NCBI GenBank assembly: GCA_905147135.1
Contig: LR990049.1
Coordinates: forward strand, 14,959,428-15,023,427
Length of the DNA: 64,000 nucleotides
Source: Blastobasis lacticolella
Taxonomy: Eukaryota > Arthropoda > Insecta > Lepidoptera > Blastobasidae
Direction of reading: 5' to 3'
Below the pieces are notes generated by a model, which saw only the letters and a list, made by a program, of their open reading frames with translations, ran no database searches and was not told where the DNA came from. This document shows positions 27,145 through 38,249 of this stretch, in pieces. The position numbers and the translations under genes were made by a program. Each line of letters begins with the position of its first letter. The stretch's first letter is position 1.

Positions 27145-27207
27145 CTCGCCGCGTACGCCGTGTACGCCGCGTACACCGCGCTCGCCGCGCCCGCCGCGCC
27201 CGCCGCG
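27145..27207. repeat. GC-rich minisatellite, seven 9-bp units
   Basis: Seven consecutive units of the form NNCGCCGCG-like (CTCGCCGCG, TACGCCGTG, TACGCCGCG, TACACCGCG, CTCGCCGCG, then CCCGCCGCG twice). Because the period is a multiple of three it keeps several frames open on both strands, giving Ala-rich, Pro/Arg-rich and collagen-like Gly-X-Y peptides; these ORFs are not evidence for a gene. Confidence 0.85.
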
Positions 27208-28037
27208 GGCCCCGTTCCAAACCCAAATGGAGCCAAGATTGATGAGCCTAGACACGACCTGTGACACGCACTACCGAATGTAGCGCTCGCCTCTCCGCCG
27301 CACTGTTTGGAATGCGCTTTATTTCACCCTTTATAATAAACGGTAATTATTGGTAGCGAACGTGATGTTTATGTAGGTACGTATCGGACGGTTTTTGTTC
27401 AATGTTTGGGTGCGCTCAGCCGACTAATAGGATTTTTTTGTATCTCCCCAGTTTCGGTATAGTAGCCGTATTAGTACTGCGTTAGTGTTTGGCCGGTGTC
27501 GGCCGTTAGACGCATTCATCACATTGAGATGTGATATACACAAACCAAATGATCTATCACCTTTCTAGAATAATTGCATGGTTACTGGGATCTTCCCATA
27601 CAAATCGTTAGCTTTATTGTTATAGTGCAGGCGGATGGGTAATATGGCCATCGTTTGGATTGAGCCCTTATAAAGACAACGGAAAAAGTAAATTAGGTAC
27701 CATAATATTCCATGTCTAAGGCTTTAAAATAAATAAATATAATAGACTAGATATAATAAACTTTACCTATAACAATTAAGAGCACAAAATACACAAAAGA
27801 ATGAAAAATCTATCTTCAAAATTTATTCACAGAAATTTCTTAGTTGTGGAAGGCAGATCAACCAAATTCAGTCAGTCAGATCCAAGTTTGCGATGTTGTG
27901 TTTCGATTTCAAAACAAAGGTAGCCAGAACTATTACAGGCATGAGGCATGTCATATAATCGCAGTGACGACGCACCTGCGGTTCTGCATTTTTGTAATAC
28001 ATGAAACCGAGTACAGTGCCACAAACTTATCTGACTC

Positions 28038-28300
28038 ATTCATTCATCACAGCCCGTAACAGTCCACTGCAGGACTTCGGGCATCTCCCACGAAAGGGGA
28101 GGTTATTGCCATAATCTCCACGCTTGGCAGGCGGGTTGGAGATCGCAGTGTTTAAATATAACAATGGAAAATGCTGCTGCCCATTTTCCAGACTACGGAG
28201 ACTCTTGATCATTTGCCTCGAAAACATTAGTCGCCTTGTACGACACCCATGAGTGTAAGGGGTTGGTTCTATTCTACTCTGCCGGACACCACACGGCCGA
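28038..28300 (-). mobile_element. Family-B element, long copy
   Basis: Starts CATTCATCACAGCCC (reverse of the GAT-type tail), then GTAACAGTCCACTGCAGGAC, CCCACGAAAGGGGAGGTTAT, CCACGCTTGGCAGGCGGGTT, TTTTCCAGACTACGGAG and TTAGTCGCCTTGTACGACAC, ending TCTGCCGGACACCACACGGC. It extends about 80 bp further 5' than the copy at 21046. Confidence 0.85.
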
Positions 28301-30439
28301 CTATCTGACTAGATGGCCTAAACTGGAACTGTGGAAAAATTGCAGCACTTCATTTTGAAATGACATGTCAATTCCAACAATAGCGACACCTTTACCGAGG
28401 CAGATATGTTGAGTCACTGTACAAATATGTTATAATCTGTTTTAACATTTAGTACCTTTGCGGAGTGGTGCTGTTGACTCTAGCCTAGCTATAAACATTT
28501 AATAATGTTTGTAGTTCCACCTTTTAACCACGCTGTCCATTGGCCACAGTTACCGCTTGCCAGCAAACAGACTGCCATATTAATATCTTATATAAAACAT
28601 GTTGCACAGTTGTCCCAGTTATTCTAATAAATATGTGTTTATTTCACATTTTCTAAGCCCAAAGCTTATGTTAAAGCCGTATATAAATACTATAAATCAT
28701 CCTTGTTTACATTATACAGACTAGGTAGAGCGACCATGTTTGGAAAAGTTGCGCAACTAACTATGTAGTTTGCATAGGCAGTGTCATTTGTTGTGAGTTG
28801 TGACCTTGTTAACTCAATGGTCATCTGTGCGGCCATGCCCTATTTAAAAATAAAAATATGTTTGATGTAGGTACCCCAGAACGCAATAAACTGTTGTCCC
28901 TGAGCGCACCTTTACCTGAAGGCAAGATACAATACGTCATTCAGAGGTACCTACAATTTTGATAGATCCGCTTTTGCATATGTTACTGCTATTCATCTTT
29001 CACCTTTCATCTTTCATCCGAACCCCATACAACCGTTTCAACACAATTACGTAACAAACAAACAAATATTAAGCTTTTTTTTACCTAAAAAACAGTAAGT
29101 AAAGTACTACAAAAACACCAAACCACCTCGCCTCACTAACCCGGTCGGCCGACAAAGGTTTAAAAAATAAATATTCCACGACAGGGCAGGGGGGCATTAG
29201 ATGTAGATAGGGCTAATATTGTAGTTATTACAGTCCAATTGGAATGTTTGGGCAATGGCCGCGGCCCGCGCGTGAAATAGGCCGCCGCCGCCCTGTAATT
29301 TGGCCCAAACCGCCGCGCCGCGTGCTTCTCGGAAACCGACTATCCGCGGCCTGCGCGAGCTCTATTTCGAAATCTGAATCAGTTTGTTTATAAGCACGGA
29401 CAAAGGGAACGAGGCGGAAAGGTCGCAGAGTGGTTTAGGTAACGATTGGAAATCGGATAGAAGCACTAGTGGTACCAAGGCTAGTTTTACATATTCTGGA
29501 CATTTTGTAAAGTAAAGTAAAACACTTTTATTCCACTCAGACACGCGGCACAAAGTTCTTAAATATTCACAGAGAAAATAAAATTATAAGTAAAACAGAC
29601 AGACAGACATAAACGAAAAAAGAAGTACTCTAATCTCGTTACCTGAGCCATGTGGAGAGTGGAATGGGCCATACTCAGCATATGCCACTACAGTCGCCTT
29701 GACGCTTATTTTCAGTGTGCAACGGCGAGAGTGATTACGATTTTGATGAGTAACTTAACGGTGGACATCGGTATTGAAAAATGAGTTGACCACCTGACCA
29801 TATGGTCACAGCAATATGACCTAAGTGTACCTTGGACTGGTTGAATACATTCTTCATTAACAATATTCTGTTTCCTGCTATAGACAGTCAAAAAGAGTTA
29901 AATGTTAGTTTCGCAACCGAAACGAGGCATAGTAAATCTTCACTATTTAGTTTCGGTCCCATTCTTAAATCATAAATTGTCATAATTGCATGTCTACTGT
30001 ACCGAAAGGTTAATTAATAACAGCTTGAATGAAGAAAATGATTTTTATTCACAAAATATCACACGGGTAATTTTATTATTACCAACATAAGCAGCCTTAT
30101 GGCAAGCATTATCATTAGCATTACCATTGTTATTAGCTGATGAAGATAGCTATCTACTAAATGAAGCACTTACACCATAAATGTACAAAAGATGAGCTTG
30201 AAACATACGTATACGTAAGAACAAAACCAATGGGCTAAAAGACCTATTACTGCCTGGCCTGATACTGTGGTAGGTCTAGTATTGGGCAGTAGGTATAATG
30301 GGTAAATTACAATTGGCCCCTCATATTAAGTGGTTTAAATTTCGTCCGGGCTTCTTGTAACAGCTTTAATAACTGACTGTATTTACATACAACTACAATA
30401 GTCTTTCCTTTGCAATAAAACACAGAGTTCTTCAAAACG
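28301..30439. other. Gene-free stretch; CpG-rich island at about 29200-29360
   Basis: No gene recognised. 29230-29350 is a compact GC-rich block (GGCCGCGGCCCGCGCG) containing CCAATTGG and followed by AT-rich sequence; not repeated elsewhere here. CAGA microsatellite near 29598-29612. Confidence 0.35.
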
Positions 30440-30532
30440 CATCTACAGGTGCCACAAACGCTGGTACCGCATCCGATCCCTTTCGGATGCAGATGTCCTG
30501 GTCAACGGTGGCTGCTTTCCATCAGGTGGAAA
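30440..30532 (-). mobile_element. Family-C-like fragment
   Basis: GGTACCGCATCCGATCCCTT, GATGTCCTGG and CTTTCCATCAGGTGG mirror the repeat at 35195-35345. It abuts a family-B copy. Confidence 0.5.
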
Positions 30533-30791
30533 CATCATCATCACAGCCCTTAACAGTCCACTGCAGGACATAGGGTCTCTCCCACGAAAGGGGATGTTAT
30601 TGCCAAGATCTTCACGCTTGGCAGGCGGGATGGAGTTCGCACTGTTATAATTTGACGATGAAAAAAGCTGCTGCCCATTACCAGCCTACGTAGTATCTAG
30701 ATCTTTTGTGTTCAAAACATTAGTCGCCTTATACGACCCCTACGAGTGTAAAGGTTTGGTGCTATTCTACTCTGCCGGACACCACACGGCC
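30533..30791 (-). mobile_element. Family-B element, long copy
   Basis: Begins with an ATC repeat (CATCATCATCACAGCCC), then AACAGTCCACTGCAGGAC, CCCACGAAAGGGGATG, ACGCTTGGCAGGCGGGAT, TTAGTCGCCTTATACGACCC and TCTGCCGGACACCACACGGC. The 78-codon ORF overlapping its 3' part is an artefact. Confidence 0.85.
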
Positions 30792-30999
30792 AATACATAT
30801 CTACGGTGGAAACATAGGTATATGTTCTTCAACCCAGTTACGTACGGTATGCATATTAAATCACAACCGTCAAACTCTACTCGTCCCCCGGCGCCCTATG
30901 CGTGCCGCATTCGCGTGTACCAAAACAAAACGATACTACATTAGATTACAAAAATAAATGTTTATGTAGTTAGTAGGAAAGGCGGCAATTACTGAGGGC

Positions 31000-31200
31000 G
31001 AAGGAGCTCTCTCGGCCTCTGATTTTTATCTCAAACGGTGAGCCGCCGTTTCCATCCGCGTAATTACAGAGTTTAGGGTCTAGAGTGAATTATTAGACGG
31101 CCGCGCGGTAATCAACGCAATAATTGTTATTCGCCAGTGTTTGGCGAGCGCTTGTGGTCACTCGCGGGTAGTGTAGTGATGGGAGTTTTCCGGAGTTCCT
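31000..31200. promoter_or_regulatory. CpG-rich non-repetitive island, candidate regulatory element
   Basis: GC-rich sequence interleaved with GTAATTACAG, GAATTATTAG and CAATAATTGTTATT words that resemble homeodomain and Sox-type sites. No ORF and no repeat match within the window. Inference only. Confidence 0.3.
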
Positions 31201-31858
31201 GGCGAGGCGGAAAATTTGTATTTTTCCGGAAATTTAATTTAACATTTAAATGATGCCTAATGGATTTTTTTCCATATTTGCGTAAGGAAATATGCTGGTG
31301 GTGGAGTCGTAGTAGGTAGGTCTTATTTTAGAAATGTTCAAAAGATTATGTCAAAACTACTTTTGCAAAGGCGATCCAGGAACAGTTTGAGTACTTTGAC
31401 TGTTTCAAAACATGCTTGTCGCGCAATTTATGAAATTAGACTATCTAGATATTTGACCGTTATCTCACCTGTTACGAATTTCCCATAAGTGAATTACACT
31501 CGTGTGACGAGTGTGCGATGATGGTGAGATGCTTAATCTATATAACCTAACAACAAATGATAAAACACAAACAATTTTCAAAATTCCACTACCCATCACT
31601 CTTAGAACTCAAGCAGCTGCTCTAACCCCATCAGTGCCCACACCACTCGCCGCCGACACAAATTCAATCTCGTACCACTACCGCCACGTAACGGTTGATT
31701 GTTGGCGTGATTCAATTACGCAGGCTGGGAACTGCGTACGTAATTACAATCAGGTTGGCTAAAAAGCGTATTATGAGTGCGGGTCAATGGTTTCTTATAA
31801 ATACTACTAAGTGACATACAAGCAGACAGACCACGTGATAAAAAGCGGTAGCTACTGC

Positions 31859-32345
31859 TAATCATCATCACGTCAATATACCGGTTTCGACAGATTAGGA
31901 TTTGGCAGATTAGGTAATTACAGTAGAGCGACTGCCATCTGACCTCTGTGACCAGATTGAAACATTCAGTGGCCTGAATAAATAAATAAATAATAAAATA
32001 AACAAATAAATATTCGTGTACAAATTCACACAGCGCCATCTAGCCAATGTGCAGGTTTCATCATAGTGCTCAACTAATGTACAGACGAGGAGACAGAATG
32101 TTCAGCAAGTTGACCTATGTCTGAAATTGGGCGTGTTACTATATTACGACTTTTTGTATAAGCGATATGGTTCTGGTAATAATACGAACAAATTAAGAAG
32201 ACGGTCAAACTAGTAAACATTCAGTTTCCTCGACTGTACATAGGTAACTTAGAAACGTAACTGGTACATGGCGACCCTGGGGATCAGATTCGGTACTTCT
32301 CGTTTACGAGGTGGATTTTTAACCATTAGGCCACCGAGGCTTCAA
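31859..32345 (-). mobile_element. SINE family A with internal SINE D fragment
   Basis: Minus orientation from the ATCATCATCACGTCAATAT tail to the head (TTTTTAACCATTAGGCCACCGAGGC). At 31978-32047 a block that is not family A breaks the expected GGCCTGAATGTGCAGG junction. AGGCCACCGA is repeated just beyond the head (near 32332 and 32346). Confidence 0.85.
31978..32047 (-). mobile_element. SINE family D 3' fragment nested in SINE A
   Basis: An AAAT-rich tail followed by ATTCGTGTACAAATTCACAC, AGCGCCATCTAGCC is the reverse complement of the family-D 3' end at 37388-37440. Only the last 70 bp were inserted, as expected for a 5'-truncated retroposition event. Confidence 0.85.
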
Positions 32346-32401
32346 TAGGCCACCGACAATCTAAGATTGCATGGAGTGTTATGGACAAAAACAAGTAAAC
32401 A

Positions 32402-34039
32402 ATGAAATTCGCTGCGAATTCACGTTTGGATACTGCAGGTAAAACTCCACCTATCTCACCCCGCGCTGACTGCACTATGGCAGAGGTGCGTATACATCAG
32501 AAAGAGATTTTAAAAATCCTGCGGAGTCTAGACGTGAACAAGGCTAGTGGACCAGATGGTATACCGGCAATAGTCCTGCGTAGTTGTGCCCCCAAGTTGT
32601 CTCCTATTCTCACGCGCCTGTATCGCCTCTCACTAGAGATTGGAATTGTACCGAAAACATGGAAGCTTGCCAATGTGCAGCCCGTGCCCAAGAAGGGCAG
32701 CCGCGCAGACCCTGCCAACTACCGCCCTATTTCGGTTACCTCCATACTCTGTAAGTTTATGAAGCGTGCACTAAACAAGAAACTCCTCGTGCATCTTGAA
32801 GGTAAAGATCTCCTCAGCGATCACCAGTACGGATTCCGCTGTGGTCGGTCAACTGGGGACCTTCTGGTGTATGCTACTCATATGTGGAGTGAGGCCATTG
32901 AGAGGCATGGTGAGGCCCTTGCTGTGTCTCTCGATATCTCCAAGGCCTTTGACAGGGTTTGGCACGCAGCCCTTTTAAGCAAGCTTCCCTCATATGGTGT
33001 TTCTGCTGGCTTTTGCACCTGGATATCGGATTTTCTGAGTGAACGATTAATCCGTGTAGTTCTAGACGGTTACACGTCTGAACTTAAGGCTATCGACGCG
33101 GGAGTTCCTCAGGGGTCGGTTCTGTCCGCGACTCTTTTCCTGCTGCATATTAATAATCTGCTTGGACCCGGTATCTTTGGGTACGCAGACGACAGCACAG
33201 TAACGGACAGATATCTGTCAGAGGCAAAAGCTAGCCGGGGCGATATTCAGTCTTGTCGAGAGGCCATGGTTGGTCGCTTGAACGAGGCTCTCAAGGCAGT
33301 GTCCGATTGGGGCGAAGCCAATCTAGTGTCGTTCAACGCCACCAAAACACAGGCGTGTTTGTTTTCCGCTAAACGGAGTCCATTCCATCTAGCTCCGACT
33401 TTCCGGGGTGTGACTGTGGAAATTACCGACAACCTACAGCTCCTGGGTGTTGAGCTATCAACCAATCTCAACTTTGGACAGTACATCGAATCAAAAGCCA
33501 AGACTGCTGCAAAAAAACTTGGAATCCTCTCGAAGGTCAAGCGGTACTTCACTTCAAGGCAGTTGCTTCAATTATATCAAGCACAAGTCCGATCTTGCAT
33601 GGAGTACTGCTGCCACCTCTGGGATGGATCAGCCAAATACCAACTGGCTGCTTTGGATTCGGTGGAAAAACGGGCAAAAAGATTAATTTGTGATCCGCAG
33701 TTAATTGAGGCTAAGCTGCAGAGCCTCGAGCATCGGCGTAGGGTTGCGCGTTTGTCGGTTCTCTACAGGTTGCACTTCGGAGAGTGTGCAAAGCAGTTGC
33801 ACGACCTCATTCCGCCGGCCCCTTTTCGCCATCGGGAGACGCGATCCGGGCGAGCGCTTCATCCTTATGTCGTGGATCTTCCAACTATCCGCACGAGCCG
33901 CTTTGGCTCGACTTTTATAATGCGTACGGCTAAGGAGTGGAATGCGTTGCCTGCGAGTGTGTTCCCTGATCAATATAATCTGGATTTCTTCAAGGCTAGA
34001 GTGAATAGGCTGTTCCTAGACAGGCATGCTCCATCATAG
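32402..34039 (+). CDS. LINE ORF2 fragment: reverse transcriptase and C-terminal region, 545 residues
   Basis: Reverse transcriptase that would copy the element's RNA at a nicked target. Motifs in order: [18 protein letters not shown] block (here [14 protein letters not shown]), [38 protein letters not shown] (catalytic D178), [18 protein letters not shown], and YADD at 261-264 with the remaining catalytic aspartates. A conserved C-terminal region ([38 protein letters not shown]) follows. Near-universal SPTLF and INDL are SATLF and INNL here, hinting at decay or lineage drift, yet no stop or frameshift occurs in 545 codons. The Met at 32402 is probably not a native start: the native protein would have an APE endonuclease N-terminal to this. 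Assignment to the Jockey/CR1 group rather than RTE is by motif style and 3' poly(A); clade is uncertain. Confidence 0.9.
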   Translation: MKFAANSRLDTAGKTPPISPRADCTMAEVRIHQKEILKILRSLDVNKASGPDGIPAIVLRSCAPKLSPILTRLYRLSLEIGIVPKTWKLANVQPVPKKGSRADPANYRPISVTSILCKFMKRALNKKLLVHLEGKDLLSDHQYGFRCGRSTGDLLVYATHMWSEAIERHGEALAVSLDISKAFDRVWHAALLSKLPSYGVSAGFCTWISDFLSERLIRVVLDGYTSELKAIDAGVPQGSVLSATLFLLHINNLLGPGIFGYADDSTVTDRYLSEAKASRGDIQSCREAMVGRLNEALKAVSDWGEANLVSFNATKTQACLFSAKRSPFHLAPTFRGVTVEITDNLQLLGVELSTNLNFGQYIESKAKTAAKKLGILSKVKRYFTSRQLLQLYQAQVRSCMEYCCHLWDGSAKYQLAALDSVEKRAKRLICDPQLIEAKLQSLEHRRRVARLSVLYRLHFGECAKQLHDLIPPAPFRHRETRSGRALHPYVVDLPTIRTSRFGSTFIMRTAKEWNALPASVFPDQYNLDFFKARVNRLFLDRHAPS

Positions 34040-34114
34040 ACCGCATCGTCACTTACCACCAGGTGAGGTGGCGGTCAAATGCCTGGCTAGTAAAGTAATT
34101 AAAAAAAAAAAAAA
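32402..34114 (+). mobile_element. 5'-truncated non-LTR retrotransposon (Jockey/CR1-type LINE)
   Basis: One long ORF with reverse transcriptase, a short 3' UTR with ACCACCAGGTGAGGTGGCGG, and a 15-A poly(A) tail at about 34100-34114. No endonuclease or ORF1 precedes the RT, and an in-frame TAA sits just upstream at 32396-32398, so this is a 5'-truncated copy. It lies directly after SINE A material. No clear target-site duplication was found by eye. Confidence 0.88.
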
Positions 34115-35194
34115 ATCACCACAGATTTATTTTGACGAACAAATCAAACAAAACAAATCTAGTTATCAAACGAGTGCAACTGAAGACTAGGGTCTGTTAT
34201 ACGAATTGCATTCGGTGATAGTCAGCGAAACAACAATCGTTAGCTTAGAACACAACTGTGGAGTCCTAGTCTAAAGAGGTAGCGCCCACAGAAATCACAA
34301 TAAGGTAAGTAAATAGAAGTGCTAAGCGCACGTGACTATGTCGCCATTCATATGATCCGATTACCAGTTTTACCCATAGTATCTGACACTATCTGACACC
34401 GGTGAGTTATTGCGCAGTAGTAAAGTTATGCGCGGTAGTGGCCGAGGTGGCGACAAGCGGTCTCAAGAGCTTAGCCCGATGTGGAATTTTTATTAACTTA
34501 TCTTGTTTTTATAGCGCCTCCTGTCTAAATTACTTCTTTCGTGAAACGGACTCTACGGACCTTAAATACTGACAGGAGCTCAGCACCCGTACAACGTATA
34601 AGAGAAACACCCGATGACGTCATAAGCTCGTATTTGACAGTTCATTAAGAATGGAAAATGTGATTCAAATCTCTTGTAGCCAAACCACATTGATCTAGGG
34701 TTAGATAAGTCAAAAGGGATTGAAAGTAGTTCAGATTAATATGCAATAACATCGTAAGAATAAATCAGATATTGTGTTAAGGCTGCGTAATAGTTCGCAG
34801 AGAATGCGAGAAGAGCACGTGCAAATTTTACTTCCTTAAAATTTCCATATGTATTCTATGGCACGTACAAGGTAATATGGAATACCTCGAGATCGGTGAA
34901 TAATCAATCTCGGTTAGCTATTAAACCTCGGAGTTAGCCTTAGCAGATGAGCGAGAAAATCCAAACGGATTTCCAACGAACATAAAATGCAAGCGTAATG
35001 GCTTAGCTCCCTGGGAAACGTAGGCCCACAGCGGTGATCACTATCTAAAACCAGCAGTTGAGTTTTAATTTCAGAACGTCATTTATGTGTACCTAGGCAA
35101 GCCGAGGATAGGGCGCAGGAACTTTACAAGAGGAATTTTAGCAGCATTATAGATTGATGACGCTGATGATTAATGAAAAGAATCAGCATACAAC
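34115..35194. other. Gene-free stretch
   Basis: No gene or clear repeat. A full CRE palindrome TGACGTCA occurs at 34615-34622. Confidence 0.35.
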
Positions 35195-35345
35195 TTTTTT
35201 TTAATACCTAGGGAAGTACACGGATGGTCAGTCCACCTGATGGAAAAAGGCTACCGTTGTCCAGGACATCTAAAATCTAAGGGGAGCGGATGCGGTGCCG
35301 GTCTTTGAGGTACCTGTGGACATGCCTTTTGAAGAACCCATTGTT
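35195..35345 (+). mobile_element. Family-C-like dispersed repeat
   Basis: GTCAGTCCACCTGATGGAAA, GTTGTCCAGGACATC, GGAGCGGATGCGGTGCCGGT, CTTTGAGGTACC resemble 14385-14640 and, in reverse, 30440-30532. Confidence 0.5.
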
Positions 35346-35569
35346 GTAATTGGATAATTGGATAAACTCTACTTAAGTGGCGTTATAAAATCAATACTCA
35401 AGTTGAAATTACTTTGAAATAAGGTTAAAACCTGAGTTTATTTCTATATGTTGAGCCTCGTACATGGTTGCATATGCGAATTCGTTCCTTTAACTAAGCT
35501 AGGCCATAACATGACCCAAACCATAACTTAGTCAAGTCAAACTGTAGCTAAAACTGCTAAAACGAAACA

Positions 35570-35700
35570 AGGGCAGCGCGATTTGCGCGGGAAGGCGGCG
35601 CCGCCCGCGCAAATTCATTACCAGCACAAGCCGCCGCTTCCGTTTCCGACACGCCGCCCCCGCGCCGCGCACCCCCCTCTGAGCTGATCACCATACGAAA
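35570..35700. promoter_or_regulatory. CpG-rich island
   Basis: GC-rich palindromic stretch (GCGCGGGAAGGCGGCGCCGC, then CCCGCGCAAATTCATTACC) with no ORF and no repeat relatives here. Candidate regulatory element only. Confidence 0.25.
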
Positions 35701-35999
35701 CAGGTGGAGTGGTTGTATTGCATTGCTGGTTGCTTCATATACGACTTACTGTATTGAGGCCGTTTGAGTCTTTGGAATACAATGTAGCTTGAGAGACGTA
35801 GACTGTTGTTCTACGGGCTCACCCACAGTACCTAACTGGTACCTTCATAGCAGACACCTAGATTTTACCTCAAAATTAAATGTTTGTACTATTTTAGACA
35901 GAATTTTGTTCCTGCCGGTGAGTAAGGTCTCTTGTGCTTCATGGAATATTTGGAACCGTGGCTTTGGTACTGGAGGAGCATTTGCTTTTTTGCTGCCAG

Positions 36000-36115
36000 A
36001 GCAATGTATTCCGAGGTTTTAGAGATGGGCAACGCATTAGCGATACCTCTGGTGTTGGTAATGTTAGGCAGCGGTAACCACTTACCATCAGGCCCGGTTG
36101 CCTGTTTGTCCCGCT
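36000..36115 (+). mobile_element. Family-C fragment
   Basis: GGGCAACGCATTAGCGATAC, CTCTGGTGTTGGTAATG, GGTAACCACTTACCATCAGG, GTTGCCTGTTTGTC: the right two thirds of family C as at 63540-63650. Confidence 0.65.
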
Positions 36116-36186
36116 TTGGACATGGTAAGTCTCGCTTTTCAGGAAACAGTTGAAATCATGCTTGGACGGAGTAGTGAGAAATTGTA

Positions 36187-36395
36187 TCATCATCACAGCC
36201 TATATCAACCCATTGCAAACTGAGGGCCTCTTCCACGAAAGGGGAGGTTATTGCTAAGTATAATCTCTAATCTAGTTGGAAATCGCAGTGTTATAAATAT
36301 AACAATGGAAAACGCTGCTGCTCATTTTCCAGTCTATAGAGGCTCTAGATCTTTTTCCTCGAATACATTAATCACCTTGTTCGACACCCACGGCT
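36187..36395 (-). mobile_element. Family-B element
   Basis: CATCATCACAGCC, CTCTTCCACGAAAGGGGAGG, AATATAACAATGGAAAACGC, TTCCAGTCTATAGAGGCTC and ATTAATCACCTTGTTCGACA match the other long copies with moderate divergence. Confidence 0.8.
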
Positions 36396-36469
36396 AAATT
36401 TTAAATTGTATGGAAATCTTTAAACAATTTCCTAAAAATTACACCAAGAATAAGTTTTATTTAGCGAGA

Positions 36470-36620
36470 GATTTGAGAGAGAGATCTGCGAGCGTCCGAT
36501 GAGACTGCTGGACTTCTGGGGGGAGCTGGGCTGGCTAAATTAGCACGCCTTAACTACGTACAAAGGACCAAGTTAGAGTTCAAGGGCGGAAAGAGGAGCC
36601 CATTAACCTAAACCTAAACC
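36470..36620 (+). mobile_element. Family-J repeat with CCTAAA tail
   Basis: GGGCTGGCTAAATTAGCACG, CCTTAACTACGTACAAAGG, GAGTTCAAGGGCGGAAAGAG, ending in a short AACCTAAACCTAAACCTAAG tandem. The same sequence in reverse orientation is in ETFA intron 3. Confidence 0.7.
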
Positions 36621-37197
36621 TAAGTTTTATATAGCTTTCTTCATGTTATGTGTTCCAAGTAAGTGATTTTAGAATGGTCGGATTTATTGCCCTGCTTTTT
36701 TACTCAAACGTTTCATAATCTCGCTTTTACCGCAAAACATCTAGCCACGCTATTAATAGCCAACAGTACTCAATTAAAAAAATCGCATCGATTTTTAAAA
36801 TAGTCATCACCGCAGTACTTACCGTGATTCACGGTTCAATGGACACGAAACCGTGCAATGCGCCCGCTACTCCCTCCGAGGCGGTCGCTCGCCGTGTTTT
36901 CATCGCGATAGCACATCACGTGACTACGTTTGCTCAGCGACTGCTGGCGGAAAACTAACATAAACTTGAGTCGCGTGAACTAATATGTGTACTAGCAAAA
37001 CTGACAGGTTGAATTTGCCAGAACATTGTAAATCAATTTTCAGGCACGAAGGGTTTGGGGTTTGAGGAAGAAATGTACTTACATGAAACGCTGTGGTAGT
37101 TTTCAATTTGGGATAGCTGTAGTTGTTGGGTAGATTTCATTCACAGCGGATCGAATGAAATGGTAGGTATATCTGATGAGTCATAAGTATCCCTAAG

Positions 37198-37440
37198 TTC
37201 GACGACCTGAGTTGGTTAATATGCCGGTCTGCCACGCAGAGGTCCCGGGTTCGATTCCCGGTCGAGCAGTAATTGAAATGATGAATTTAATTACTGTAAC
37301 GGGTCTTTGTGTAGTATGTGTGATAAGTACGTATTTAAAAAGTATATAAGTAGTTACATCCATTACACAAGCTTTGCTTACTTGGGATCTAGATGGCGCT
37401 GTGTGAATTTGTCCAAGCATTCTTATTTATGGCAATAATA
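37198..37440 (+). mobile_element. SINE family D, full copy
   Basis: tRNA-like head with GTTGGTTAATATGCCGG (A-box region) and CCCGGGTTCGATTCCCGG (B box), then the body CAGTAATTGAAATGATGAA, ACGGGTCTTTGTG, TACACAAGCTTTGCTTACTT, and the 3' end GATCTAGATGGCGCTGTGTG, AATTTGTCC. The TAGATGGCGCT core matches a CTCF half-consensus. Confidence 0.87.
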
Positions 37441-37876
37441 AAAAAAACTTTTGTATTTCATTTCAATTTCCACATTGTCAATTTTAATACAATTTTAAGG
37501 CAAAGCGTGTAGTGCGACTTGCGTCGTGCTATCATATGACAGTAGCACATGATAATAAGAGGCAAGATAGGTACGGTTTAACGAAAATTGTATTAATAAA
37601 TTATCTGAATCGGTTGCCGTGACACTTTGTTGCAGGTGTAAATAAAAGTTTCAATTATACCAAGACTCAATCGAAGGTGAATGAATTTTTAAAATCGAAG
37701 TTCGTTGTAGGTTCACCATCATCGGCGTCCATTTCGGGATATTGTACATTTGGGAAGTTGTCCAAGCGGACTGGAACGCCCCTGTCTACTGTTGGACTTG
37801 AGCATCTTCCTTAACAGTTAAAGATTTTGCCATAAGTAACCTCCACGTAAACGCTTGAAAGACGGGTTCGAGATCT

Positions 37877-38083
37877 GAGGCTCTATTTTTATTATCCGTT
37901 CGCTCAAGTCTAACGTTTTTAACTTTGATTTTTAGCATGAACAATTCAATATTTTTTAAATTACATTAGCAACACCGAAAACGGATGGTTCAAAAATAGG
38001 AAAAATCTGCGTCATGCATCAAAATATTGAATTGTTTATGCCGAAAATTAGAATTGAAAATCAACGTCCAAAAGCAGAGCCCC
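37877..38083. mobile_element. Foldback (MITE-like) element, family G
   Basis: About 207 bp with inverted ends GAGGCTCTATTTTTATTATC and (reverse) GGGGCTCTGCTTTTGGACG; internal arms CAATTCAATATTTTTTAAAT and ATATTGAATTGTTTATGCCG are also inverted. Relatives at 40183, 51986 and 54485. Confidence 0.8.
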
Positions 38084-38249
38084 ATTGTAAAATATGGTAA
38101 AATACATATCAGAATACGTTGCTGCTAATTGTCTGGTCTACAGAGCCATAGCTGCGACACCCGTAAGTCGAATCTGGTTATAAGAAATGCATTATAATGG
38201 GCTGCACTTACGAAGGTCCATGTAAGTAATTATCCATGTATACCTGCCG

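Noticed and set aside
36530..36620. Telomere-like CCTAAA repeats
   Set aside because: Only three units, unit differs from the insect TTAGG, and it is the tail of dispersed family J.
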